Source of the DNA: Hyaloscypha bicolor E
Taxonomy: Eukaryota; Ascomycota; Leotiomycetes; Helotiales; Hyaloscyphaceae
DNA: 64,000 nt
Assembly: GCF_002865645.1 (NCBI RefSeq)
Contig: NW_020194555.1
Span: 868,001 to 932,000 of the forward strand
Direction: 5' to 3'
A program made the translations under genes and the position numbers. The notes below the pieces were generated by a model. It saw only the letters and a program-made list of their open reading frames with translations. It ran no database searches and was not told the DNA's origin. Each line of letters opens with the position of its first letter. Positions within the stretch are counted from its first letter, which is position 1. Below are positions 1-11,382 of this stretch, piece by piece.

Positions 1-304
1 AGTCTAAACGTTGGTGCAGACGTTGAGCCGTTTAAGAGGTCAGGCGTTCTGACAACTTGGCGTGCTCATTGCCCGCCCTATTCCCGGATTTCAGTGTGGA
101 GAAAACCTCAAATCCGGAGAACATGGTTAGGAACGCCTTCAATTCTCGGGGTTCTGGCCTTTTGGGGGCTTTTGTGGGAGGGAATCCTGCAATACTTTAA
201 GACTATATCTTCCCCTCAACTCTCTCAGCAAACAAGTATCTGCGCCCCACAAATCAAAAGCTGTCAATACCCTGTCTTTCCACTTACTGTCATCAATACT
301 CACC
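1..304. other. upstream region of the sugar transporter
   Basis: No gene is supported here. The last 100 bases before the transporter start are C/T- and A/C-rich, as is common in fungal 5' leaders, and the start sits in a good context (CACCATGG). I see no clear TATA box. Confidence 0.5.
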
Positions 305-2240
305 ATGGCTTTGGGCACCTTCTGGAAGAAGTTGTGCGTATCTTTGTTAATCAACAAATGAACGAGGTCACGCTAACTTGAAGCTTTGCAGGTCGAAGAC
401 ACAACTCTCTGTCTTCATACAAACCTTCAGTCTGATTGCCATATTCTTTGAGGGATATGACCAGGGAGTTATGGGAGGCGTATGTTTTACATCCTTTACT
501 TTGATACATACAAATCACTAACCTGGGCTTTCGTAGGTCAATGCCAGCCCCAATTATGTTGTGGAGGTTGGCATTGGTCTCCCAGATGGAACAGTCACAA
601 ATACTACCCATCAAGGGGGTATCGTCTCCATTTACTATCTCGGCGCAATCGTGGGCGCCTTCGTTGGTGGCTGGATTGCAGACAGAATTGGCCGTATCAA
701 TGGTGTCTTCCTAGCGGCAATATTCGCTCTTGCCGGTGGTGCTCTGCAGGCGGCTACTCAATCCTCTGACTTCATCTTGGTTGCTCGAGTGGTCACTGGA
801 CTTGGTACCGGCGCACTCACTGCGATCGTCCCGGTGTACATTGCAGAAGTCTCCTCAGCAGGTCATCGTGGAGGCTTCCTTGGATACGTGTTCATTGCGA
901 ACTACCTAGGAATTAGTGTTGCATACTGGCTTGGTAAATTCTCCCCTGGGCAGTGACCGTGGAGGTGTGTCAAGGCTGACTCGTGAAGACTTTGGACTTT
1001 CCTTCGTCGATAATGGAACGTCGGTAGTCAGATGGCGCTTCCTTCTGGCATTTCAATGCTTTCCAGCACTTCTGTTGTTGGCAGGTATTAAATTCCTGCC
1101 GGATTCTCCCCGATACCTGGCTTCTGTCGGGCGATTCGAAGATGCTAAAGAGGTATGCGAGATCTGTTTTGTCTCGAAGATAATGCTGACTGTCTTGCAG
1201 GTCCTCGAGCACATTCGAGGTAGCACCGGGCCCGAAGTCGAGAAGGAGTTCCTTGAGGTAATTATCTATCATCATTCATTTTGCTTTGGAAGATATACTG
1301 ATCTCGACAACCTAGATCTGTGCCGTTGCTGAAGGTACCCAGCCAAGCTCACCCGTACAATTCGTCAAAGTTCTCCTTGGACGTGCGACCAATGGAGCCC
1401 ATCTTGGGAGGCGAGCGTGGCTTTGCCTTTGGCTCCAAATTATGGCATCCTGGACGGGTATCACTGCCGTCACGGCATATTCTCCAGTCCTATTGAAACA
1501 AGCAGGCTACAGCTCTATTAAGCAAGCTGGTCTTGCTGGAGGCCTTAACACTATCGGGATAAGTAAGCCGTCTTGGACTTCTGCTGCACCCGAGCTAATA
1601 AATTGCAGTCGGTACCATCATCAGTGCTCAAATTGTTGACAGAATTGGGCGTAGACGCTGTCTGCTTGGAGGCGCATTTGGTCTCTTCCTCGTCAATCTC
1701 ATCGCAGCTTCGCTCTATGAGGGGTCCGTCCACAACCCTTCAAAGGCATCGTCCTTTGCTCCTGCGGCCGTCACCATGTTGTTCCTTTTCAACCTCATCT
1801 ACGCCGCTACCTGGGGCACCGTCGCGTTTCTGATCCCCACGGAAATATTCCCATCGGAAATGAGAGCACAAGGAAACGGGTTCGGCATAACAGGATGGGC
1901 CATTGGCGTCGGCTGGACAGTCCTAGTCAACCCTATCATGTTCGCTCATCTCAAATCCCGAACGTACTTTCTCTTCGCAGGCCTGAACCTCCTCTGGATT
2001 CCGATTGTTTATTTCTTCTACCCTGAGACGGCTGATCGATCATTGGAGTCGATTGAGGCAATGTTCTCGTCGAAGAGCCCATTTTATTCCAAGATGGAGC
2101 AGGCATACAAAGCGGAGGGAGATGTATTGGCTGTGCGCCACTTGTCTTTCTCAAATCCACCCCAGGCGGCCAGAAATCTCGGTCATGAGCATAATGATGA
2201 CTCCTTCGAACACTCTGAGAAAGCTTCCGACAATGCTTAG
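305..2240 (+). CDS. MFS sugar transporter (hexose/pentose type), 7 exons
   Basis: Plasma-membrane sugar:proton symporter of the MFS sugar_tr family. The joined product is 537 aa, a normal length. Introns: 334-391, 480-536, 934-988, 1153-1200, 1258-1315, 1563-1608, all GT/AG, and the total stays in frame. Family signatures are present: GGWIADRIGR between helices 2 and 3, LPDSPRYL after helix 6, IVDRIGRRR in the second half, and PETADRSLESIE after helix 12. The N-terminus (EGYDQGVMGGVNASPNYV) is typical of fungal hexose or pentose carriers. The C-terminal tail is hydrophilic with many His, Asp and Glu. No lesion is seen. The transported sugar cannot be told from sequence alone; fungal relatives include glucose, xylose and quinate-type carriers. 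Confidence 0.9.
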
Positions 2241-2376
2241 ACATCACAAGGTGCAGTAAGAATGTAGGAGAAAGACAGAGGAGCAGTCGTAATGACGAGA
2301 AGGAAAGCTGTATCTATCCCAATAATTACCCACATCGCTTCCACCAAAAATCTGTGGCCTCTCGCAAACAGACCGC

Positions 2377-2565
2377 TCAGGCACTCTCCTGAACCACCTC
2401 TTTGCCACCTTTGCTCCAAAACAGACTCCCAATATAACTCCCCTTCCCTGTAATTCGATCACCTTCCTCTCCTTTCCCGATCCTCACTTTGCTGAGCACC
2501 ATACTGACCAGAATACCCAACCACATAAATGCTGTGATCGCCCAAAACGCTAATACGGTGCCCCA
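2377..2565 (-). pseudogene. orphan last exon of a membrane protein
   Basis: A 63-codon frame ends at a TGA (2377-2379) and starts right after a good 3' splice site (gcatag at about 2566-2571 on the minus strand). It encodes one hydrophobic helix (GTVLAFWAITAFMWLGILVS) and a charged tail rich in Lys, Glu and Gly, like the C-terminal end of an MFS-type permease. Upstream on the minus strand the DNA turns into the AT-rich block and no further exon can be read, so the rest of the gene seems lost or mutated beyond recognition. The family is uncertain, and a chance frame remains possible. Confidence 0.4.
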
Positions 2566-2639
2566 CTATGCTTTCTCTTGAAGAAACCAGTTCCTTAGCC
2601 GGCAGGCTGGAAATCTCGCTAAACGAAGAGGACATAGTA

Positions 2640-4750
2640 GAGTTAAAAGATATTTCAGCCGTGGAGAGCACATTATTAAAGATATTTAGCATGATTATTA
2701 TTGCGAGTATGCCACTAAGCGTTATAGCAAGAGATATAAATAAGACAATAAACGCGATTATATCGGGCTAATATACTATTTCATGCAGGGTTCTAGGTAT
2801 TATATATAGGCTAGTACTATTGCCGGTTAAGACTAGAATGCTATAGATAGAATAAAGTAAGTCTTAGTTAATAGTAATAGCAAAAATAGTTATTTTAATA
2901 GTTTTAATAATAAAATTACTAAAGAGGGAAAAGAGGAAGGTTTAAAGGAGCCAGATATTACAAGCAAGTATTATAAGATAAGTACTAGCTTTTAAAATAT
3001 TAAATATTATAAAGAAGAAAAAACAAAAAACAAAACTTATTTCTTAGCCTAAATATATAATAAGCCAAATTAATACTTACCTTATTTATAAAATAGTCTT
3101 TAATAAAAGTAAAATATAAATTTATAAAATAATATAAGATTATAACTATTTTATTATAATTAAAAGCTAGTAGCCTTATATAAGTTTTAGGGCTAGCTTT
3201 TAATTTTATCTTAATTTTAATTCAAGATTATTTAAATGCCTTAAGTACTAATTTAAAGAATATTACCTTTAACTTTGAATTTATTTCTAAAAAGCTAGTA
3301 TTTTCTTTAAGTAAACTAAATAAAGTAAGTTTAATTTCAAATTTTAAATCTTTTTTTCTTTTATAAATATAATTTAGCTAAAAATAAATTCTTTAATTTA
3401 TTATTCTTTTTCTTTATTAATTACTGTCTGAACAGCTGCACTGTAAACTTCTGGTCATGTGACTAGTCATGTGATCTCGCGTCGCAGGCGTGACTCGACC
3501 GGTAGACTAGTCCCCATTAGGCTTAGCAGATTTAGGGGTCGCATATTAATACCACGATACTATAATCCTTACTTCTAAATAATAATAACTTTACTAATTT
3601 AATATAACTAGTATTTCATATATATTATATAATAATATTATATATTACTAGTAAACTAATACTAATTTATTTTATTATTAATTTCTAGCTTTATATATAA
3701 AAGTTTCTCGAGCTAGAAATATAAAAACTAAATTATTTTTATTAAATTTAATAAAGTTCGAGAAATAGACTTTTATTTATTTTATAATAAAATATTAAAA
3801 TAATATATAAAATCAAAAAATATTTATATATCTAAGAATTTTAAGATTATTATATAATTAGCTCTAATAATTATTAAAACTATATTATAAAAGCTTTTTA
3901 TAGCTATTAAAGGGATTTATTTACTATTTTAGCTTTATATATTTATTTAATTATTAGAAGTTTTACTTTTATATTTTTATATAATAAAAAAAAATATATA
4001 TTTCCTTTTTTAAGCTAAGTTTAGAAATATTCAAATAATTTCTAGTATTAATTAGCTATATTAATACTCTAATTTCTATATATAATTTTAAATATTTCTT
4101 ATTATTAGCTTTTATATACTTTAAAGTCTTATTAAGATATTAGCTTTATAAATAATTTCAAATGAATTTACTTCTAGTTTTATTTATTTTAAACTTTATT
4201 TTTTATATATAATTTTAAATACTTCTTATTTCTAGCTTAATATATATAATATCTCTAATTAGTAAAAAAAAAGAAATCTAATATTATAAGCTAGGCCTTT
4301 ATATAAAGAAAACTAGTAATTTAATTAATTAAATAGAATTATTTTAAATAAAACTATATTTCTTAAAATATTCGAGCTTTTTAAATAATATATAATTACT
4401 TTATTAATTAAAAGAAACGTATTATATAATCTAATAAAGGTTTCGAATTAAATATATAAATCGGGGTTTAATTTATTATAATAATAATAATAAAGTACTT
4501 TATATAAGATTTTTTTAAAAAAAAGACTTTTCTGCGCCTTATTAAAAAAAATAAAGATTAGTTTTATACTAAATATAATATTATAATTTTATAACTTACT
4601 AAGTTATTTTGTTATTTTATTATTTATTAATAAATATCTTATATAAAAATAAGAAAAATAATTTAATAAAATCTTAAATCCCGGAAAAGCCAAAGTAATT
4701 ACTCCTCTAATATTACTAATTAGCCTTTGAATAAAGGATCATTTAGGAAT
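2640..4750. repeat. AT-rich block, probably RIP-degraded repeat
   Basis: About 2.1 kb made almost only of A and T, dominated by TA-rich words (tataat, ttataa, taaata) and with no usable reading frame. Flanking DNA on both sides has ordinary composition. This is what repeat-induced point mutation leaves behind in filamentous ascomycetes: C-to-T changes at CpA, giving TpA excess. The original element cannot be recognised. It is interrupted by a short normal-composition island at about 3423-3548. Confidence 0.75.
3423..3548. other. normal-GC island inside the AT-rich block
   Basis: About 125 bases of ordinary composition sit in the middle of the AT-rich block with sharp edges. It contains the near-perfect tandem tcatgtgac / tcatgtgat separated by tag, several CpG-containing words (ctcgcgtcgcagg, gactcgaccgg), and no open reading frame. 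It may be a later insertion or a piece protected from mutation. Confidence 0.5.
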
Positions 4751-4899
4751 TAATATGCTTTTAAAAAAGATTTTAATAACTAATAAAAATCAGAAAATCA
4801 CTTTTCGCTTGCGCGTTTTGTCGACTAGCTCGTTAATGGCCTCAGTAGAACTAGAGCAATCGTTGGCTTATCCACATCCAACCTGCACAAAGCAAGTGA

Positions 4900-5982
4900 T
4901 CACTGCCCCTCCAGGCACCACCGAAGCACATCTACCAACCACCGCTCTACTTCCTCATCCCCACAGCCGACACTATAAATGGTACTCATATGATTATGTT
5001 CCTTTCCCACAACTTCTTTCATCTCCCCTCTACCTCCCTTCTCAACCCAAGCATCCCAAAACCTTTTTTGGGGATCAACTGCTCCAAAATGATCCCTCCT
5101 AGCATGCAAACACAACAACTCGGGTAATTCTCTCGCCTGCCCCACCTCTTCTTTCGACCTTCCCCTATACTTATCCTCCAGCGCCCTGACCAGCGCCGTC
5201 GGACACCGCTCCCCAATCTTCTCAAAGTCACCAAAATATCTCGACCAAGCAATCTTCCTCTGCTCTCTCGAATGGATATAATCAAACGTCGCACTCAAAC
5301 TTGCCCATTTCTTCAAGCTTCTCCTCAGTTCAGTATCTGACTGGATGAATTCCTGCAGCAAGAGAGCAGTTGCGAGATGATTCGCGCCGGCACTGTGTCC
5401 CATCGCGAAGACGGTCTTGGTATCAGCGATATTAGACAAGTTATGCACTGCCCATTTCATAGACAGCGTGACATCCTCACCGCCCGAGGGGAAGCGTGCA
5501 TCTGTCTCGGGGTTGAAAGTGTAGTCTGTTTTCATGTTGACAAGTCTATAATCGGGAATCACGACCACGAAACCGTGGCTCGCGATGAAGGTTCCTATAT
5601 TCTGATGATAAAGCTTATCAATTGCTTTCGGATCTTTTTTCAACTCCGGTGTTTCTTTGGAGGGGAGGAAGGAGGCGAGACCAGGGAGGTACACGTTCCC
5701 TGCTTCTGGGCTGAGAAGCAACATTTGTTTCCGGCCGGACATGTAGCCTCCGCCGTAGTAGAAGATGAAGAGCGGCGGTTTAGCGTGCTCGCCGGCGGGT
5801 GGTGTACCTGGTGGTGGGGTGTAGATGTCGAGTTGTTGGGAAGACAAGGGGCCGTATTGGTGTGTTTGAGGTGTTGCAGCTTTTATGGATGGGTTATAGA
5901 GCAGGAGAGGGATGAAGTGGGCGAAGGTTGGGGCGCTGATTTCTGGTAGCTCAGTACCCGGGATTGTTGAGAGGAAGTCCAT
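4900..5982 (-). CDS. alpha/beta hydrolase (hormone-sensitive-lipase-like esterase)
   Basis: Intronless 360-aa protein of the alpha/beta hydrolase_3 type. Visible motifs: an oxyanion-hole segment FYYGGGYMSG around residue 75-85 (a GGG variant of HGGG), a nucleophile elbow GHSAGANH around residue 195 (Ser within GxSAG), and a C-terminal HNHMST segment near residue 330 that may supply the catalytic His. An Asp-containing segment (ARRDHFGAVDP) precedes it by about 35 residues, as expected for the acid of the triad. No signal peptide is evident, so the enzyme is probably cytosolic. Substrate unknown; relatives hydrolyse acyl or acetyl esters. It lies at the edge of the AT-rich block but looks complete. 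Confidence 0.8.
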   Translation of the reverse strand: MDFLSTIPGTELPEISAPTFAHFIPLLLYNPSIKAATPQTHQYGPLSSQQLDIYTPPPGTPPAGEHAKPPLFIFYYGGGYMSGRKQMLLLSPEAGNVYLPGLASFLPSKETPELKKDPKAIDKLYHQNIGTFIASHGFVVVIPDYRLVNMKTDYTFNPETDARFPSGGEDVTLSMKWAVHNLSNIADTKTVFAMGHSAGANHLATALLLQEFIQSDTELRRSLKKWASLSATFDYIHSREQRKIAWSRYFGDFEKIGERCPTALVRALEDKYRGRSKEEVGQARELPELLCLHARRDHFGAVDPQKRFWDAWVEKGGRGEMKEVVGKEHNHMSTIYSVGCGDEEVERWLVDVLRWCLEGQ

Positions 5983-6072
5983 TGCTTTGGATGCTCACAA
6001 AAGCCGTATGTTCTTTTGATGACAAGTGTTGTCTGTGGTGCTGGAGCGGTCTTGTCTGACTTGGTCGTCATC

Positions 6073-6707
6073 TGTCATACCCCGCGGCGGCCGCCAGACC
6101 CACTTCAGGGGTGATTCACGTGACCCCGTGGTGTTCATTGCTTGAAGCATTCTATCAAAATTAGATGTTTAGTGATCAGCACACACTGACTCGTAATCGT
6201 ATGTCAACTGTCAGAGTATTTGAGCAACTAAGCATGTCTAATATCTTAATATAAGTCTCACGAACTTGACATCGGAAGGAATTAATCAATCGGAGGGATG
6301 TTTTGCCATCGTAAGTTGTTGAAAGCAATGTTTCTGGGTAGTCCAGGATTTCCCCTTCGATTTCTCTTATGATTCCTGATAATATTTTGAGTTGAGGTTT
6401 GTTCTTTAAATGTTTAGCACTCTTTTTGTTAGGCAAGCCTTTTGACTCGCTTAGCGAAGCGAGTTGAAGAAAGGGGTAAATATAAGTGTCCATTTCTCGA
6501 CCCACTCCCGATCTATTGCTTCACGTACTATATTATAGTTCCAAATTGAATCTACGAATACAAAATATTACCCACGCAGCTTTTCACCACAGCTTTTCCT
6601 TCTTTAACTTAGCGCAGATTGTCTCCCGGGTACAAAACGTGACACTATGTGGGTGCTGCAGAAAGCTCTCCCGCTAATCGCAGTCAACACTCGCCGGGGA
6701 CGTGACA
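6073..6707. mobile_element. possible solo LTR remnant
   Basis: The segment starts TGTCATACCCC and ends GGGACGTGACA, the TGTCA...TGACA ends typical of fungal Ty3-type LTRs. It contains a stem CTCGCTT/AAGCGAG near 6445 followed by a TATA-like run (gtaaatataagtg near 6476). The flanking five bases do not match, so no target-site duplication supports it, and no second copy is in the window. A weak 109-codon minus-strand frame (6176-6505) inside it resembles nothing I know. Confidence 0.3.
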
Positions 6708-7880
6708 CTGAATTTGACGTAGATTTATTTAGGCGATGATTGTAAAGGAGGGGTCATATCAGTGCTTGTAACTGGCTCCGAAGGTATCAAGTAAATCCGC
6801 TACTCAGCTCATTTCTCAGCTAGATCTTTCATGGTCATGTGTTACGGCCCTGGGTTCCCCCGGACAATTGCCTCACTCTTGGGAGTTTCCCCTCAGCTTC
6901 TTGGGAGTGAACGTAATCTTCTCTTTAGTCAGTTCTATGAGCTTTTTAGCCAGGATTTTGATATATTAGTCTGACCAGGTTGGACAGATTTAATTTTACT
7001 ATGTCTTGACAAAGTAAAATTGTGGAAACCCAAGTCTCCAGGTCTTGTTGTTGTCATTCTAGATGTATTACGTGGTTCTGTTTTTCCCTTGTCCTTGTTC
7101 ACGTCAAGTTTATATTTTCTTTTGGGTTTTGGTAGGCGTGGGGCTAATTGACTCTCTTCTACGAAGCGAATTGGGGAGAGAGACGTAGTGTAAATAGGCA
7201 CTCAGCCGGGGTTTCATCTTAGCCTCGGTCGTACTGCTATTTTTGTGACTTTACGCTGCTTGTAAATTCAGAATGTTGGAAATGAAGTTATCAAAGTTCA
7301 GGCACACTCATACTTCACTCAACTTTTTAGTTGTGCTAGCAAAGTCCTAAGCCATCAGACGATCTCAGTAGGGGAGGACACGAGGAAAGCCGAGAAGGAA
7401 GTACAACGCCTGACTGTAGGCAGCGGCAGCGGCACCAATTTCAACGTCCTCTGTCAAGTTGGACTTTCGAAGGAGGCGATTTTTGAATATTCTAGGGCCC
7501 GTACACAGCAGTAAGAAGTAGATCAAAAGGGGGAACTGTCGGAGGAGAAGTATCCACAATAGCCTAGAATGAGAGGATTGCCGAAACGAGAACGCAACAT
7601 AGCGACGATGGCATGATGGGCATCTTAGTTACTGTCGATGGAGCTATGTGAGGAATCCCTCAGCAATTTTGACATTACTCCTCAGACTTACGCTCTCCGA
7701 GGGCAGATCTTCACTATATTTATCACTTAATGAAAGTTCCAATCATATTTTCAACACTTCACGAATGAAGTAGCTAATGCTATCCAGAATCAGATAATAG
7801 TGGCTGCTTGCACTATCTCTACCGACAAGCAATGTGTGACGACTGTTAACCAACACCTACAAACCAAACAGTCTTGGTCA
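6708..7880. other. gene-free stretch with LTR-like words
   Basis: No gene is supported. Near 6839 a second LTR-start-like sequence (TGTTACGGCCC) appears, and near 7160 a word (ctacgaagcgaattgggga) resembles one in the 6073-6707 segment, so degraded LTR material is possible. Around 7365-7610 on the minus strand a hydrophobic frame can be read but it needs a frame change and is not convincing. Confidence 0.3.
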
Positions 7881-8527
7881 TCAATATATAAATACTCCAT
7901 CTTCACCCAACTTCCCGCCTTCAGTGAGCTCTTTTATCCCCTTCTTCACTCTCTCTACCATGATTGCGCCATACTGAGTCCCAGTGGTGGCATTGATTAT
8001 CCCAGATCAGGCGTCGTTCATCAGCTTGAATCTCGCATCGTCGTACCCTCCTCCGGTGACAATAACAACTGGCTTTTTGGAGTAATTCTGGGAGCCCACA
8101 TTGTCGCTTGATGGGGGGGATTTTCCTTCGAGAAGTAGCGGGATTTCAACGGCTCCTGCTTCAGCAGAGAGAATTACGTGGATGGTTAGAGAGAGTTAGT
8201 GCTAATGAATGAAGAGATGCACGGAGAAGGAAAGAAAAACCTTCGATTTCCGGTAGTAGGCCATTCTTGACGCCGGTTGCGATCTGGGACGGAGCACCGC
8301 AAAGAACTACGGAATTGGACCAGGCATTGTGTTGGTCGATATGTAGGTCGGCAAATCAAGAGAGTCGAAAGATTGGTCTGGAATTTTAGCCGACTTTGGA
8401 TTTGGATAGAAGGAACGGAAGTTAGTGATTGAAAGTAAGAGGGGTGTTGGGCCTTAAAAAGCTTGGCGAGCTTCTTGCCACTGCATATAAGCACACTGGA
8501 GGCGTAGCCAATCACTAGTTCCATCAT
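7881..8527 (-). pseudogene. conserved fungal protein broken by an internal TGA
   Basis: Several segments read like real conserved coding sequence on the minus strand. The first exon begins at 8527 (MMELVIGYASSVLICSGKK). A later segment reads VVLCGAPSQIATGVKNGLLP, then, after a probable intron at about 8180-8245, ILSAEAGAVEIPLLLEGK, followed by KKPVVIVTGGGYDDARFKLM. That frame meets TGA at 8007-8009 and continues, still in frame and still protein-like (TGTQYGAIMVERVKKGIKEL, ending KLGEDGVFIY), to a second stop at 7881-7883. The join between the first exon and the middle segment also cannot be made cleanly. I take it as a recently inactivated gene of an uncharacterised fungal family; an assembly error at the TGA is the main alternative. 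Confidence 0.5.
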
Positions 8528-9335
8528 CGCCTTTCCAAGTCAAAGTGCTTTGCTTTTAATATTCCTAATGGAATATAATTGGTCTTCTTCATCATGGCGT
8601 CCTTGTGGTGCTGAAGAGCCGAACTGGTTGGTCCGCGTTTATTTGAGCCACTTTAATAAACTAACGTCCTAGATCAAAAGTCAAAGGCTGAGAGAATCGT
8701 CCAATGTTCATCACTGTTATTCATGATTCTAAGTTGCAGGGAATAGTTAAAGCTGCAACTTGCTAGCCTCGAGAATTTGATATTCCGATTCGCAGAATTA
8801 CCCCCGCGATTACCCACCCCACTTGCCTATTTGGGACAAGAAGCAGGTGAAAAGCTCGGCACGCGGATTGCAGGTACGTCCCAAACTTCAAGCAACATAA
8901 TAACCACTGAATTATGGATCACGTATTGTGTTACCGGTATCTAACCCGAGAGCAAGCTCTGCCCCAAATCGCGAGAAGAAGAGGACGAAACCACGCATAG
9001 CAGTACTGTACACCAAATCAGGATCTCAAGCCCACAAGCTCCTTCCAATTCCACAGCCAATAGTTGCCACCATGCACCACCGTTTGAGGCCGATAAAGCA
9101 TAAGCGCTATATATTACAATAATATGTACAATCATTCTCTTCCGAGAGGATTCTAGACTTATTACTTAAAATCTAGGTAATTGCAGAGTCATGTGAAAAT
9201 AATGTGCGCTAGACGATTTTCGGTTCACCGTCGCCTAACTTCGCCATATACCCCTGGACTTTCTCGGATTCAAAATGCTCCTGCTCATTCTCATAAAGTC
9301 CAGAAATTTTCATCTCGAATCTCCAGCTCAGTACC
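8528..9335. other. intergenic region between divergent genes
   Basis: About 0.8 kb between the minus-strand pseudogene and the plus-strand regulator. I see no further gene. It presumably holds both promoters. Confidence 0.4.
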
Positions 9336-11382
9336 ATGTCTTATACAGACCACACTGATCCTGTTTCATTCGATGATACTGCTTTCCCTTTTATCGACGA
9401 CTTTGATTGGGACGCATTCTTTAACTTTGATCCTGAACCTCTTAACCCTTCACTTTCTCTTGAGGACGTCTCTTCAACGCAATGGAAACATCTTGATTCT
9501 GCCCATCAAGACCAGCCGCCTTTGGTTGCTCCTATTGCTGGTCTTGGTATTCCAAGGGATTTGGCTACCGAAGACAGTTCGCCGGCCATGGGAAATGCTT
9601 CCGTCTCCAGCCAACCGACAACAACAAGCAATTTCATTGAGCAAAGCCAAACCAAGAGGGGGATTCAAGATTTCCTTTCGTCATTCTCTGTCAATGAAAC
9701 TTCGGAATCGCCACCGCGTAAAAGGCAGGCATTCCCCCCCAGCCGACGAACTGAAGTTGCCAAAGTTCGGAAAATCGGAGCATGTCAACGATGTAAGATG
9801 AGAAAATTAACTGTAAGTCGATACTTCAACTTGCCCTTACGTCCAAGGGTCACTTGTTAACCATTCGTTAGTGTCAAGCAAACGGGGCTTGTAGGAATTG
9901 CATCCTCTCAGTTTCTGAAAATGTAGCTCTTGGAGAACAAATTTGCTTTCGCTATACTCTGGTGGATCTGAGATTTGGCTCAGGAGGTGTGTATTCGCAT
10001 TCAACTAGCACTTCAGCCTTTAACACTGACTAGATTTATTGCGCCAATCCTGGGACAAAGACATCATCGACAAGCTTCCTCACAAGGCACATGCAACCAC
10101 TCACACTATTTTAGTCTGGTTTCGTTCTGAATTCATCCACAAGGCACTGCGACTTGAAGCCGAAGACTACTCGGAGAGTCCAGACGATAACGATCAATTG
10201 CTGATGTTTTCTGTTTCTGAGAACGATCCAAGTCAACCGCAATTCCTTAGCCTTCCCACCCCCAAATACGTGATCATCAATGACTCGTTGCCCTCAGTGA
10301 CACAACTGAATGAATGGATCAAGGAGCAAATCGATCGCAGGAAGCCTGGATGGAGTCCAGCTGCAAGACTCTTCAACACGTTCCACACGTTACTGGATAT
10401 TTATTCGAACACTGCATCCGATCCACCTTCTGTAAGTGTGTCTTGTGCTGTCGAACTTCCCCACCACAAACTGTGTCACTGATTTCGTGCTAGAAAGAAT
10501 TCTCGAAAGCCGCCCTGCAGATTACGAATCTCTATGAATGTTGGCGTAACGTTCTCTCCGGCAATAGATCACAACCTCAAACACCAACATCACATATCTC
10601 TAGAGTCGCCGGAATTCAGTTTGCAATGATCGCTAAGCAAGGGATTGCAGACTGTGAGATTCAGATGCTCTCAAAGCTTGATGATCTTGTTCAAAAGTCC
10701 AAGAGACCTTCTAAAGAGAGAGAATTGTGTATCTGGGCTGGGGTCTGGACATTGGCCCTACTATATCGGGATATCTTGTGGCGTTACCTGCAAATGTCTC
10801 GGCGGAAAGGCAGTTCGATCTTTAGTGAGTATGATTTCGTAGGCAGGGAATTTTGGCTGAGTCGAGAATAGACTACGAGACCTCGATATTCCTGGCGAGG
10901 CAGATGTACAACGCTCTCACCTCGACCTACAATCTTTTATTCCGTAACAGATCCCCACTGGACCTTGATTGGAATAATGATGAGAATTACGCCCGAATTG
11001 CACGGAACACGGAAATTCGAGATCTCCTGAATCTGATCAAAGAACAGACACAAACCTTGTGTAAGATCTCCTATTCACTATCAAGACCCTCGCTGATTGT
11101 TCTCTGTCTGTATCAGATGATCGATCTTTCGACCTTGGCGAAGATGACCACATCCTCCAATGTTTGATTGCTAAGCAGACACACACGGTATCATCTCCAA
11201 TATCTCAATCTCTGACACATAGTGCTGCTAGGGCAACCTCGGTTTCGGGCGTCGGAGGATCTTTGTCTCGTAGTGGTGATGGTGGTGGCGGCGGCGGCGG
11301 AGGAGGAACAGGAGGGGGTGGTCTGAATAGGGGTGGGCATCCGGGTGCGAGCTCTTCTTGGGATCCAACTTGGGGGCATTAG
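9336..11382 (+). CDS. Zn2Cys6 transcription factor, 6 exons
   Basis: Nuclear DNA-binding regulator of 591 aa after joining. Introns: 9813-9871, 9987-10033, 10432-10493, 10825-10871, 11061-11116; all phases agree. The zinc cluster spans the first intron: ACQRCKMRKLTC followed by QANGACRNC and a last Cys in EQICFR, i.e. Cys-x2-Cys-x6-Cys-x5-Cys-x2-Cys then a long loop to the sixth Cys. The cluster sits unusually far in (about residue 150) after an acidic, Asp/Phe-rich N-terminus that could be an activation domain. The middle region is helical and unlike the common fungal_trans domain as far as I can see. The C-terminus has a run of glycines (GGGGGGGGGTGGGG) encoded by GGT/GGC repeats. Target genes unknown; the long loop before the last Cys is atypical. 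Confidence 0.8.
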
